Assembly (NCBI RefSeq): GCF_041240605.1
Contig: NZ_CP162487.1
Span: 2,053,001-2,117,000, forward strand
Source: Xanthomonas sp. DAR 80977
GTDB lineage: Bacteria; Pseudomonadota; Gammaproteobacteria; Xanthomonadales; Xanthomonadaceae
DNA length: 64,000 bases
Direction: 5' to 3'
Below are positions 56,104 to 64,000 of this stretch, piece after piece (the stretch's first letter is position 1; every line of letters starts with the position of its first letter). The translations under genes were made by a program, and so were the position numbers. The notes beneath the pieces are model-generated. The model was not told where the DNA came from. It was given only the letters and a program-made list of their open reading frames with translations, and did not search any database.

Positions 56104-56976
56104 TCACCGCGACGTCCAGTCGCCGGCGGCGTAGGCGATCTCGATCACCTCGGCGGTGCCGGCATGCCCATCGATGCCCGCGTCCTTGGCCGAGCCATGG
56201 CAGTTGAAGCCCATCTGGGTCCTGGCCTGGCGGACCAGCGCCGCGACGCGCTGCTCGGGCGGATCGTTGACGTCGATGTGGATGGTCGCGCCCGCGCAGC
56301 CGCCGACGTTGGCCACCTCGATGGCCGGCACGAGCGTGCGCGCGGTCCGGTCGGCGAGCGCGTCGAAGCCCTCCTGCGTCATGCCGTCCCGCGCTGCGGA
56401 CACGCGGACCTTGAAGTAGTAGAGCTGCTTGTAGAACAGGTAGCCGTTGGAGAACAGCGGCATGCCGGTCGAGGACAACTGCATGCTGAGCCGCAGTCTT
56501 TCCCCAGCCGTGCGCTCGCTTTCGGCGATGGCCGCGAGCACCGCGGCATCCATGTCGTTGGCCCGCTGCGATGGAGGGGAGGTGTCGCCGCCCAGCGCGA
56601 ACGGTGCGTGGTCCAGTTCGTCCAACCGCGAATAGGTGCCATGCGTCACCGCCGAGGACAGGTCGCGGCGAAAGGCGACCAAGCCGTCATCGAGCGCCCT
56701 GGCAGGATCCTGCCGCCCGATCGGATACACGAAGACATCGATCGCCAGTTCCGGATGGTCGTCCATGGCGTAGTGGAAGCCGGCGCCAGCCAGCTTGGCG
56801 GCCGGGTCGTATTTGCTGCGGGTGAGGGTGAACGCGCCCACCGTCTTCGGTGCGATCACGTAACTGGTTTCGATGTAGGGGCGCGATGGCGCCGGCGATT
56901 GCTTCGGCTTGGCGGATGCCGCGACGGGTGCCAGGGCCAGCAGGCAGACGGACAGCAGCGAGCAACAACGGAGCAT
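56104..56976 (-). CDS. secreted hypothetical protein
   Basis: 290 residues. Signal peptide MLRCCSLLSVCLLALAPVAASA, then a basic Pro-rich spacer. The mature part has SYVIAPKTVGAFTLTRSKYD, FHYAMDDHPELAIDVFVYPIG, and QLYYFKVRVSAARDGM, alternating strands that suggest a beta-rich periplasmic domain. Near the C-terminus are two cysteines (NVGGCAGATIHID and MGFNCHGSAKD) that may pair. No family is recognised. AGGAAG before the ATG at 56976 rules against a GTG two codons earlier. It begins 98 bp after the next upstream gene. Confidence 0.62.
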   Translation of the reverse strand: MLRCCSLLSVCLLALAPVAASAKPKQSPAPSRPYIETSYVIAPKTVGAFTLTRSKYDPAAKLAGAGFHYAMDDHPELAIDVFVYPIGRQDPARALDDGLVAFRRDLSSAVTHGTYSRLDELDHAPFALGGDTSPPSQRANDMDAAVLAAIAESERTAGERLRLSMQLSSTGMPLFSNGYLFYKQLYYFKVRVSAARDGMTQEGFDALADRTARTLVPAIEVANVGGCAGATIHIDVNDPPEQRVAALVRQARTQMGFNCHGSAKDAGIDGHAGTAEVIEIAYAAGDWTSR

Positions 56977-57074
56977 GGGCACTTCCTGTGCGGGATATGA
57001 GAGCAGTGTAAGGTCACCCGCAAGGTTTGCGCAGGCAAGTCAGTGCCACTGCTGCTGGCCGGGATGGCGCCGGA

Positions 57075-57632
57075 TCAGGTGACGCATTCGACCAGCATCA
57101 GCAGTGGCGGCCCGCCGCCGGCGACGCGATAGGACACGCTGCCCATCGGGTCGTGCCGGCAGTGCGGGTCGTTGCGCCTGACCTCGAGCGCCGGCGCCAG
57201 GCCCGGCGGCGCGTTCGTCCACACGGCGGCCTGTCCGCGTTCGAGCAGTTGGCCCACGAAATACAGGGCATCGGTGGGTACCCGCGCCTTTTCGACCACG
57301 GCGCAGCCGAATCGGTCGCGTGCGTCGCCGGCGGCCGCCAGCAGTGCCTGCGCACGTCCTCCAGCGATCCAGGCCAGGCGCTGTCGCTCGTCGTCTTTCG
57401 GCGCGGTGGTGGAGGCACGCCGGGCGTCGGCGGCGCGTTCGAGCTCGGCGCCGGGCAGGCTGATGGTCGCCTGCTCGACCCTGACCGAAACACAGGGCGG
57501 CGCCATGGTCTGGGCGAGGGCGATGCGCTGTGGCGTCGCCGGCATCGCCGCCTGGGCCTGGGCGAGGCCGCAATGGCTGCAGGCCATGCCGAGCAGGGCC
57601 GCCAGTGCAACCCCGGGCCAGCGCGGGGTCAT
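57075..57632 (-). CDS. secreted hypothetical protein, coupled to phoH
   Basis: 185 residues. Its ATG overlaps the phoH stop (ATGA), so it is translated from the phoH message. A signal peptide (WPGVALAALLGMACSHCGLA, cut near residue 25) precedes a domain with APPCVSVRVEQATISLPGAELE, LAWIAGGRAQALLAAAGDARDRFGCAVVEKARV, and DPHCRHDPMGSVSYRVAGG. Four cysteines in the mature part could form two disulfides. The general make-up (short, secreted, Cys-bearing) resembles the 56104 protein, but I see no alignable blocks. Unknown function. Confidence 0.6.
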   Translation of the reverse strand: MTPRWPGVALAALLGMACSHCGLAQAQAAMPATPQRIALAQTMAPPCVSVRVEQATISLPGAELERAADARRASTTAPKDDERQRLAWIAGGRAQALLAAAGDARDRFGCAVVEKARVPTDALYFVGQLLERGQAAVWTNAPPGLAPALEVRRNDPHCRHDPMGSVSYRVAGGGPPLLMLVECVT

Positions 57633-58615
57633 GCCGCCGGGCCGGTGACCTTGTCGGTGAGGTCGCGCTTTTCGTAGGCGGTGACGATGCGCGCCACCAG
57701 CGGATGCCGCACCACGTCGCGCGCTTCGAAGAAGGTGAAGCTGACCCCGTCGACCTCGTGCAGCACCTCGATCGCGTCGCGCAGGCCGGACTTGACGTGC
57801 TTGGGCAGGTCGATCTGGGTCAGGTCGCCGGTGACCACCGCGGTGGAGCCGAAGCCCAGCCGGGTCAGGAACATCTTCATCTGTTCGATGGTGGTGTTCT
57901 GCGCCTCGTCCAGGATCACGTAGGCGTCGTTGAGCGTGCGCCCGCGCATGTAGGCCAGCGGCGCGATCTCGATGACGTTCTTCTCCAGCAGCTTGACCAC
58001 CTTCTCCACGCCGAGCATCTCGTACAGCGCGTCGTACAGCGGGCGCAGGTAGGGATCGACCTTCTGGCTCAGGTCGCCGGGCAGGAAGCCCAGCTTCTCG
58101 CCGGCTTCCACCGCCGGGCGCACCAGGATCAGCCGCTGCACACGCGATTCGTTCAGCGCCTCGACCGCGCTGGCCACCGCCAGGAAGGTCTTGCCGGTGC
58201 CGGCCGGGCCGATGCCGAAATTGATGTCGTGGGTGGCGATCTGGTGCAGGTACTTGGCCTGGTTGGCGCCGCGGCCGCGCACGGTGCCGCGCTTGACCTT
58301 GATCGCCACCTCCTGCGGCGCGTAGGCGCGCTCGGCGACCAGGTCCACGTTGGCCTGGTTCAAGCGCAGGTGGATGGCCTGGTCGTCGAACACGACGCTG
58401 TCGGCCTCGGCATACAGGGCCTGCAGCAAGGTCTCGGCGGCGGCGACCGCGCCGGACGGGCCGGTGATCCGGAACACGTTGCCGCGGTTGGAGATCTCCA
58501 CGCCCAGGCGCAGTTCGATCTGGCGCAGGTGCGCGTCGAACGGACCGGCCAGGTTGGCCAGGCGTTCGGTGTCGGCGGGTTCCAGGGTGAAATCGCGTTG
58601 CGCGGGGATGGTCAT
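57629..58615 (-). CDS. phoH: PhoH-like ATPase (YbeZ)
   Basis: 328 residues: an N-terminal KH-like region (about 20-100, [22 protein letters not shown]), Walker A GPAGTGKT at 136-143, [21 protein letters not shown], Walker [12 protein letters not shown] at 232, and [12 protein letters not shown]. YbeZ works with YbeY in RNA or ribosome metabolism. It starts the ybeZYX-like operon in this window. The frame is open upstream across the methyltransferase gene, but MTIPAQRDF at 58615 gives the family length. Confidence 0.93.
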   Translation of the reverse strand: MTIPAQRDFTLEPADTERLANLAGPFDAHLRQIELRLGVEISNRGNVFRITGPSGAVAAAETLLQALYAEADSVVFDDQAIHLRLNQANVDLVAERAYAPQEVAIKVKRGTVRGRGANQAKYLHQIATHDINFGIGPAGTGKTFLAVASAVEALNESRVQRLILVRPAVEAGEKLGFLPGDLSQKVDPYLRPLYDALYEMLGVEKVVKLLEKNVIEIAPLAYMRGRTLNDAYVILDEAQNTTIEQMKMFLTRLGFGSTAVVTGDLTQIDLPKHVKSGLRDAIEVLHEVDGVSFTFFEARDVVRHPLVARIVTAYEKRDLTDKVTGPAA

Positions 58616-58737
58616 CGAAGGTCGTACGCGGCGCGCGAGGCGACGCCTGCGTCGTTGGACAGGGAAGAGAAGCGTAGCGCGCGGGGCGGTGAAGGGCCAG
58701 ACGAGGGCAGGCATGCAGGCGCTGGCGAACACCTGCG

Positions 58738-59619
58738 TCAGCGGCCAAGCGCAGGCGGCGGACCGGGCAGGAGGGTGCCGGCGAACAGCCATTCTCCCGG
58801 ACACGGATCCGGGTCGGCCTGGTCGTCGGGGTCCGCCAGCGCGTCCATCGCAAGTCCGGCCCGCCGCAACGCCCCGGGCAACGCCGCGCGGCTGCATCCC
58901 CAACGGAACGGCTCGCCGTTCCAGCGCAGCCAATGGCGCAGCCAGGGGCGTGCCAGGACGAAATCCGCGCGGCCGTCGGCGCGCGTCTGCATCGCGGTGG
59001 CGATGCAGCGCGCCTGCCGCAGCAATCCGGCCAGTCCGTGCAGTAGCCGGAGCGCCGCCGGGATGGGCAGATACATCACAACGCCTTCGGCGATCACCAG
59101 CGTGGCGGCGTCGGGATCGAACTGCGGCGCGCCGACGAGTGCCGCAGGCAGCGCTGCCTGCGCCAGATCGCACGCGACGAAATGCAGGCGCGGCTGGTCG
59201 AACCGCAACGACGCCAGGGCGCGGCGTTTCAGCGCAATGGTGGGCGCCAGGTCGACTTCGTAGACCCGTGGCTGCGCGGCGCCGCCAGCCAGTTCCGCGC
59301 CCAGCCCATCGAAGCCCGCGCCGAGGATCACGACCTGTCCCGTTCCATCGGCGCAGGCCTGTTCGACCCAGGCGCGGATGCGGCGCTTGCGCCATGCGTA
59401 GTGTGCGGTGATCCCCGGCAGCATGGCGTCTTCCAGCAGCCGCAGCAGGCCGCGTCCCGTGCGCGTGCCGAGCGCTTGCAGCAGGCGCGCGCCGGTCCCG
59501 CCACCGTGCCGCAGGCACGCCTCGGCCACGCGCGCATTCCATGCCGGGCCATCGGCGCCGGTGCGCGCCTGCAGCACCGCCGCCGCGGCGAGTACCTGTG
59601 CGGTGGACAGGCGCGCCAT
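58738..59619 (-). CDS. leucine carboxyl methyltransferase-family (LCM/Ppm-like) methyltransferase
   Basis: 293 residues. SAM-dependent methyltransferase of the LCM family (SAM-binding ILGAGFDGLGAEL at about 95-107, acidic VYEVDLAP at 117, and VIAEGVVMYLP near 172, the LCM motif). Most bacterial members methylate small-molecule carboxylates or act in polyketide clusters. It lies 1 bp after the FAD oxidoreductase stop and so shares its operon. A C-terminal extension rich in Asp/Pro follows. The natural substrate may be the acid made by the oxidase (inference). Confidence 0.83.
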   Translation of the reverse strand: MARLSTAQVLAAAAVLQARTGADGPAWNARVAEACLRHGGGTGARLLQALGTRTGRGLLRLLEDAMLPGITAHYAWRKRRIRAWVEQACADGTGQVVILGAGFDGLGAELAGGAAQPRVYEVDLAPTIALKRRALASLRFDQPRLHFVACDLAQAALPAALVGAPQFDPDAATLVIAEGVVMYLPIPAALRLLHGLAGLLRQARCIATAMQTRADGRADFVLARPWLRHWLRWNGEPFRWGCSRAALPGALRRAGLAMDALADPDDQADPDPCPGEWLFAGTLLPGPPPALGR

Positions 59620-59620
59620 G

Positions 59621-61015
59621 TCAGCTGCGCAGCGCGGCGATGTGGTGGTACCAGTCGCTGCGCCACAGGCCCTGCGGATCGCATTCGCGCTGGGCGGCGA
59701 GGAACTCGTCGAGGCGCGGATGTGCGGCCTGCAACTGGTCGGCCGTGGCCCAGCGGTGATAGGTCAGGTAATAGCTGCCGCCGAAGTGCAGCGCATCGTC
59801 GATCAGCGCGCGGAATGCCTCGCGCGCGGCGGCAATGCCCGCCGGATCGTGGTGGACATGCAGGTTGAACACGATGCAGGCCCAATTCTGCCGTGCCCAG
59901 CACAGCACGCTGGTGGGGTCCGCCTCGACCAGGCGCACCGTGCCGTAGATCGGCTGCGCGGCGCAGCGGCGCAGGCTTGCGGCGGCGCGCGCCATGAACC
60001 CGGCCAGGCAGGCGCGCGGCACATAGAGCTCGGTGATCATCTCCGAGCCGCGATGGCCCAGCGCCCGGTCGACCGCGCCATGGTAGTCGCCGAGATGGAC
60101 GCCGCTCTGTTGGCTGTCGCAGTGGTAGCGCTGGCCATCGGTGCCCAGGTAGAACGCGGCGTAGGCGTCGAAGGCGCGCGACGGGGCGGTATGCGCCAAC
60201 AGCAGCAGCGCGGCGAAGTCGGCGGAGTTCAGGTGCGATGGCGCGTCGATCGGCTGCCCCGGCGCCGGGTGATAGCACGACAGCACGCCCAGATCGAGGA
60301 AGTCGTCGCTGGCCGGATCGATGGCGAACTGGAAATCGCCATGGCATGCACCAGCCGCGATCGCCTGCTCGAAGGCCTGGGCGAGGCCGGCCACGCGCAG
60401 CAGGCGGACGCGGCGCTGCAGCACCTGGCGCGGGGTCAGCCGCAGGGTGAGCTGCACCACCAGGCCGAACAGCCCATAGCCGCCCGCGGCAAGGGCGAAC
60501 AGGCGCGGATTCCGCTCGCGGCTCGCGTCGATGCTGCGCCCCGCCGCATCGATCAGCCGCACCGACTCGACGTCCTCGACGAACGGCGCATAGCGCAGGC
60601 CGCGGCCATGCACGTTCGCGGCGAAGGCGCCGCCCAGGCTGAAGTCGTCGGCGCCGGTCTGCTTCTGCCGGATGGTCCAGCCGCGCGCGTTGCCCGGGTG
60701 CCGGCGCAGCCAGTCCAGCAGCGCCGGCCAGCGGATGCCGGCCTCGACGGTCAGCAGGCCGCGCTCGGCATCGAAGGCCAGCACCCGGTCCAGCGCCGAG
60801 GTGTCCAGGACCTGGCCATGCGACAGGAACTGCTGCCCGCCCATCGCGTGGCGCGCGCCGGCGGCGATCAGGCTGCGGCCGGCGCGGGCGCAGGCGCGCA
60901 CCATCGCCGCGGCGTCGCGCACCGTCGTCGGCGTCAGCAGGCGTACCGGCGTGGCATTGAGCCGCGAATGCACGTCGTTGAGCAGGTGTTCGCGCGGGAG
61001 CGTGTCGGGGAACAT
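59621..61015 (-). CDS. FAD-binding oxidoreductase (PCMH/aldonolactone oxidase type)
   Basis: 464 residues. FAD-PCMH domain about 20-200: TPTTVRDAAAMVRACARAGRSLIAAGARHAMGG in outline, TVEAGIRWPALLDWLRRH, and DDFSLGGAFAANVHGRG, the typical motif of the family. The C-terminal half has TELYVPRACLAGFMARA and ends YHHIAALR. No covalent-flavin His-x-G motif is obvious at the start, so the flavin may be noncovalent. Families of this fold oxidise sugars, lactones, alcohols or cytokinins. It is divergent from an XRE regulator across 119 bp and followed at once by a methyltransferase. Confidence 0.82.
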   Translation of the reverse strand: MFPDTLPREHLLNDVHSRLNATPVRLLTPTTVRDAAAMVRACARAGRSLIAAGARHAMGGQQFLSHGQVLDTSALDRVLAFDAERGLLTVEAGIRWPALLDWLRRHPGNARGWTIRQKQTGADDFSLGGAFAANVHGRGLRYAPFVEDVESVRLIDAAGRSIDASRERNPRLFALAAGGYGLFGLVVQLTLRLTPRQVLQRRVRLLRVAGLAQAFEQAIAAGACHGDFQFAIDPASDDFLDLGVLSCYHPAPGQPIDAPSHLNSADFAALLLLAHTAPSRAFDAYAAFYLGTDGQRYHCDSQQSGVHLGDYHGAVDRALGHRGSEMITELYVPRACLAGFMARAAASLRRCAAQPIYGTVRLVEADPTSVLCWARQNWACIVFNLHVHHDPAGIAAAREAFRALIDDALHFGGSYYLTYHRWATADQLQAAHPRLDEFLAAQRECDPQGLWRSDWYHHIAALRS

Positions 61016-61055
61016 GGGCGGCGATCAAGGTGAAGGCCGGGCGACCATGCAGGTC

Positions 61056-61104
61056 GGTATCGTCTTGCGCAACTGCGAAAATCGAAGTATTGCCTTGTGA
61101 TACC
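61056..61104. promoter_or_regulatory. candidate control region between the FAD oxidase and XRE genes
   Basis: GGTATC at 61056-61061 and GATACC at 61099-61104 form a wide inverted repeat, and TTGCG follows within a few bases of each on the plus strand. TTGCGC (61065-61070), 17 bp and TATTGC (61088-61093) could be a weak promoter for the regulator. The evidence is only spacing and repetition. Confidence 0.3.
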
Positions 61105-61134
61105 TTGCGTCGCATTCCACAGGATGCCGCGTCC

Positions 61135-61929
61135 ATGCTCGAACGCGAACGTTTGCTCGCTGCGCTGAAGCAACTGCTGAAGGAGCGCGGCTGGCGCTAT
61201 GCCGACCTGGCAGCCGCGGTCGGCGTGTCGGAGCCGACGATCAAGCGCATCCTGTCGACCGGCCGCATGGACCTGGATCGCCTGGAGCGGATCTGCGAGG
61301 TGCTGGAGATCGATTTCTTCGAACTGGCGCGCGCCGCCAGCGCCACCCGCGAATCGCGCCGCCTGCTGACCCTGCGCCAGGAACAGGCGCTGGCCGATGC
61401 GCCGCGCCTGATGATGGTGTTCCACCTGCTGTGCCAGGGCTGGCGCAGCGAGGCGATCGCGGCGGACTACGCGATGGCGCCTGCCGAACTGCTGCAGTTG
61501 CTGGCGCGCCTGGACGGCGTCGGCCTGATCGAGCTGCTGCCGGGCGATCGCGTGCGGCTGCGGGTCGCGCGCGACTTCTCCTGGCGCGACGACGGCCCGG
61601 TGCGGGCGCGATACCTGGGCGCGGCCAGCCGCGAATTCATGCAGGACGCATTCGCCGCACAGGAGGCGCTGCTGGCGCTGGAGGTGCGCGAGCTGGGCGA
61701 TGCGTCGATCGCCGCGTTGCGGCGCAAGCTGGAGCGGCTGGTGGTCGAGTTCCGCGAGGCGGCCGACGCGGACGTCAGCCTGCCGCGCGAACGCCGGCGC
61801 AGCGTCGGCATGCTGGCGGCGATGCGGCCATGGGTGTTCTCGATCGCCGACAGCCTGCGTGCGGCGGATGCGCCGGTGGCCGGTGCGTCGTCGCGCGCCG
61901 GCGGCAACCGGCGCGGCCGGGCGTCATAG
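61135..61929 (+). CDS. XRE-family transcriptional regulator with C-terminal ligand domain
   Basis: 264 residues. N-terminal helix-turn-helix: GWRYADLAAAVGVSEPTIKRIL (about residues 20-41), then SRMDLDRLERICEVLEIDFFELA. The remainder (about 75-250) is helical: LTLRQEQALADAPRLMMVFHLLCQGW and DGVGLIELLPGDRVRLRVARDFSWR, resembling the sensor part of a family seen in proteobacteria next to oxidoreductases. It is divergent from the FAD oxidase-methyltransferase pair and probably controls it. ATG at 61135. The C-terminus is an Arg/Gly/Ala-rich tail. Confidence 0.8.
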   Translation: MLERERLLAALKQLLKERGWRYADLAAAVGVSEPTIKRILSTGRMDLDRLERICEVLEIDFFELARAASATRESRRLLTLRQEQALADAPRLMMVFHLLCQGWRSEAIAADYAMAPAELLQLLARLDGVGLIELLPGDRVRLRVARDFSWRDDGPVRARYLGAASREFMQDAFAAQEALLALEVRELGDASIAALRRKLERLVVEFREAADADVSLPRERRRSVGMLAAMRPWVFSIADSLRAADAPVAGASSRAGGNRRGRAS

Positions 61930-62004
61930 CGCCGTTGCCGGGCCTGGCGTCGCGCAGGCCTGGCAGCGTCACGCGCGCCGGCCGCCGCGGCGCGCACCTG
62001 CGCG

Positions 62005-63432
62005 CTACGCGCCGGCGGCCTGCTCGGCGGCCACCAGGCGCCCGCGCAAGGAATTGCTCAGCGCCTCGGTGATCGCCACCTCGACGAACTGGCCGACCAG
62101 GCGCGGGTGGCCGGGGAAATTCACCGAGCGCATGTTCTCGGTCTTGCCGGTCAGCTCGGCCGGGTTCTTCTTCGACGGGCCTTCGACCAGCACCGTCTGC
62201 ACGCTGCCGACCATGTCGCGCGAGAGTTGCAGCGAATGCGCGTTGATGTGCGCCTGCAGCCGCGCCAGCCGCGCGTGCTTGACCGCGTCGGGGGTGTCGT
62301 CTTCCAGGTCGGCGGCGGGCGTGCCGGGGCGGCGCGAGTAGATGAAGGAGAAGCTCTGGTCGAAGCCCACGTCCTCGATCAGCTTCATGGTCTTGTCGAA
62401 GTCGGCGTCGGTCTCGCCGGGGAAGCCGACGATGAAGTCCGAGCTGATCGAGATGTCCGGGCGCACCGCGCGCAGCTTGCGGATCTTCTGCTTGAATTCC
62501 AGCGCGGTGTAGCCGCGCTTCATCGCGCTGAGGATGCGGTCGCTGCCGGCCTGCACCGGCAGGTGCAGGTAGTTGGCCAGCTGCGGCACGTCGCGGTAGG
62601 CGTCCACCAGCGAATCGCTGAACTCCAGCGGATGCGAGGTGGTGAAGCGGATGCGGCCGACGCCGTCGATCTGCGCGATGCTGCGGATCAGCAGGCCCAG
62701 GTCGGCGTACTGCGGCTCCTCGCCGGCCTCGGCGTCGGCGTACGGCCCGCGGTAGGCGTTGACGTTCTGGCCGAGCAGGTTGATCTCGCGCACGCCCTGC
62801 GCGGCCAGCTGCGCCACTTCCACCAGCACGTCCTCGAACGGCCGGCTGATCTCCTCGCCGCGGGTGTAGGGCACCACGCAGAACGAGCAGTACTTGGAGC
62901 AGCCCTCCATGATCGACACGAACGCCGACGGGCCTTCGGCGCGCGGCTCCGGCAGGCGGTCGAACTTCTCGACCTCGGGGAAGCTGATGTCCACCTGCGA
63001 CTTGCCCGAGGCGCGCCGCGCGCGGATCAGTTCCGGCAGCCGGTGCAGGGTCTGCGGGCCGAACACCAGGTCCACGTAGGGCGCGCGCTTGACGATCGCC
63101 TCGCCCTCCTGCGATGCCACGCAGCCGCCGACGCCGATGATCACCGGCTTGCCGCCGGCCTTCAGCGCCTTCCAGCGGCCGAGCTGGCTGAACACCTTCT
63201 CCTGCGCCTTCTCGCGGATCGAGCAGGTGTTGACCAGCACCACGTCGGCTTCTTCGGGGTTGTCGGTCAGCTCCAGGCCCTCGGCCGCGGCGAGCACGTC
63301 GGCCATCTTGGCCGAGTCGTACTCGTTCATCTGGCAACCGTGGGTCTTGATGTACAGCTTGCCGCGTACCGCGGGCGCGGCGACGGCCGCGGTGCCGGCG
63401 GAGGGCAGGGGATGCAGGGCGTTCCCGGTCAT
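62005..63432 (-). CDS. miaB: tRNA-2-methylthio-N6-dimethylallyladenosine synthase MiaB
   Basis: 475 residues. N-terminal cluster cysteines C33 ([11 protein letters not shown]), C70 ([11 protein letters not shown]) and C104 (GGCVASQ); radical-SAM cysteines C178, C182 and C185 (GCSKYCSFC); MiaB block [17 protein letters not shown] domain at the C-terminus ([19 protein letters not shown]...). It adds the methylthio group to i6A37 of tRNAs that read UNN codons. ATG at 63432. The last three genes of the window are unrelated by function. In many gammaproteobacteria miaB sits directly upstream of phoH-ybeY-corC; here a foreign-looking trio (61.1-58.7 kb) lies between. Confidence 0.95.
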   Translation of the reverse strand: MTGNALHPLPSAGTAAVAAPAVRGKLYIKTHGCQMNEYDSAKMADVLAAAEGLELTDNPEEADVVLVNTCSIREKAQEKVFSQLGRWKALKAGGKPVIIGVGGCVASQEGEAIVKRAPYVDLVFGPQTLHRLPELIRARRASGKSQVDISFPEVEKFDRLPEPRAEGPSAFVSIMEGCSKYCSFCVVPYTRGEEISRPFEDVLVEVAQLAAQGVREINLLGQNVNAYRGPYADAEAGEEPQYADLGLLIRSIAQIDGVGRIRFTTSHPLEFSDSLVDAYRDVPQLANYLHLPVQAGSDRILSAMKRGYTALEFKQKIRKLRAVRPDISISSDFIVGFPGETDADFDKTMKLIEDVGFDQSFSFIYSRRPGTPAADLEDDTPDAVKHARLARLQAHINAHSLQLSRDMVGSVQTVLVEGPSKKNPAELTGKTENMRSVNFPGHPRLVGQFVEVAITEALSNSLRGRLVAAEQAAGA

Positions 63433-63504
63433 GGCGCTTAATCCAGGCGGGTGGCTAAGGAGAGCCGGCTAGTCTACCTGGGCCGGCCGCGCCGCGCAGG
63501 CGGC

Positions 63505-64000
63505 TCAGGCCGCGGCGGCCGCGTCGATCGCCTGCGCGCGCTGCACCGCCGGCCGCGCCGCCATGCGTTCGAGGTAGGCGCGGGTCGGCGCCGGTGGATC
63601 CATCAGGCCGAAGCCGACCATCCAGCCCAGTGCGCTGCCCCACAGCACGTCGGCGGCGGTGCAGCGTTCGCCGAGCAGGTAGTCGCCGCGCGCCAGCTGG
63701 TCGTCGACCACGCCCATCACCGTGTCGCAGTCGGCGTACGGCGACATCCCCCGCGGCGGCGCCTCGCGCTTGAGCGCGCGGTCGATCACCGCCGGCTCGA
63801 ACGCCGAGCCGTAGAACGCCAGCCAGCGCAGGTACGGGCCGCGGCGCGGATCGCCCATCGGCGGGGCCAGGCCGGCTTCGGGGTACAGGTCGGCCAGGTA
63901 CTGGTAGATCGCCACCTGCTCTGTGACCACCGCGCCGGCGTGGACGATCGCCGGCACCTTGCCCATCGGGTTGATCGCCAGGTAGGCCGGGGCCAGCTGC
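63505..64000 (-). CDS. glutathione S-transferase family protein (5' end beyond the window)
   Basis: About 165 residues are in view, from the thioredoxin-like N-terminal domain's end to the C-terminus. AYLAINPMGKVPAIV carries the cis-Pro (V-P) typical of GST domain 1, and VTEQVAIYQYLADLYPEAGL the E-x-x-A/I helix. The helical domain 2 holds DYLLGERCTAADVLWGSALGWMV, matching the GST N-capping/hydrophobic staple motif (TxAD). The true start lies past base 64000, so the catalytic residue near the N-terminus is not visible. Confidence 0.85.
   Translation of the reverse strand, partial: QLAPAYLAINPMGKVPAIVHAGAVVTEQVAIYQYLADLYPEAGLAPPMGDPRRGPYLRWLAFYGSAFEPAVIDRALKREAPPRGMSPYADCDTVMGVVDDQLARGDYLLGERCTAADVLWGSALGWMVGFGLMDPPAPTRAYLERMAARPAVQRAQAIDAAAAA

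Overview
The window is about 64 kb of very GC-rich (roughly 70% by eye), densely coded bacterial chromosome. Gene content, gene order and intergenic repeats point to Xanthomonas or a close relative in the Lysobacteraceae: an RpfG-like HD-GYP regulator, a GTG-started rlmKL, arrays of GGGATTC/GGGATTG heptamers placed directly after stop codons, and long hairpins of the GGAGCGRCTTCAG type. I see no tRNA, rRNA, CRISPR array, transposase, integrase or prophage gene.

Layout. 1-13.7 kb: end of an alpha/beta hydrolase, a GNAT acetyltransferase, an ABC-F ATPase, rlmKL, a hybrid sensor kinase with its HD-GYP response regulator, a DUF445 membrane protein, a VOC protein, a ParB-like protein and an EthD-like protein. 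13.8-20.2 kb: a beta-alanine module (omega-aminotransferase, alanine dehydrogenase, malonate-semialdehyde dehydrogenase) divergent from a PuuR-like regulator and a PuuC-like aldehyde dehydrogenase. 20.3-30.9 kb: DUF1203, a secreted protein, then a formate/oxalate module (ModE-like regulator, OFA-family transporter, FdhD, FdhF/YdeP-type oxidoreductase, small helix protein), an MHS-family transporter and a GGDEF regulator. 31.1-50.9 kb: the gamma-glutamyl-putrescine pathway (puuB, puuA, puuD, a second glutamine-synthetase homologue, a polyamine-type aminotransferase), two tandem potF genes, an EmrAB-OMF efflux operon lying between potF and potGHI, then potGHI and succinate-semialdehyde dehydrogenase. 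51-58.6 kb: corA, an Lnb-N/DUF4105 membrane protein, corC, ybeY and phoH, a ybeZYX-like operon with several secreted or membrane hypotheticals between its members. 58.7-64 kb: a methyltransferase and FAD oxidase pair with a divergent XRE regulator, miaB, and a glutathione S-transferase cut by the window end.

Taken together, about 35 kb is dominated by polyamine metabolism. PotFGHI would import putrescine. PuuA, PuuB, PuuC and PuuD convert it to GABA. An aminotransferase and Sad carry GABA to succinate. The second branch would take beta-alanine to acetyl-CoA while alanine dehydrogenase regenerates the pyruvate used by the aminotransferase. Four copies of a shared motif, GYGT....N6-7..CAACAC, lie in the two divergent promoter regions (17.9-18.06 kb and 33.9-34.1 kb). 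They suggest that the PuuR-like protein at 18084 controls both branches, which I regard as the most interesting signal here. Other notable structures are a ~670-bp imperfect inverted repeat followed by a C/A-rich tract (36.4-37.25 kb) and a 223-bp tandem repeat (41.2-41.65 kb).
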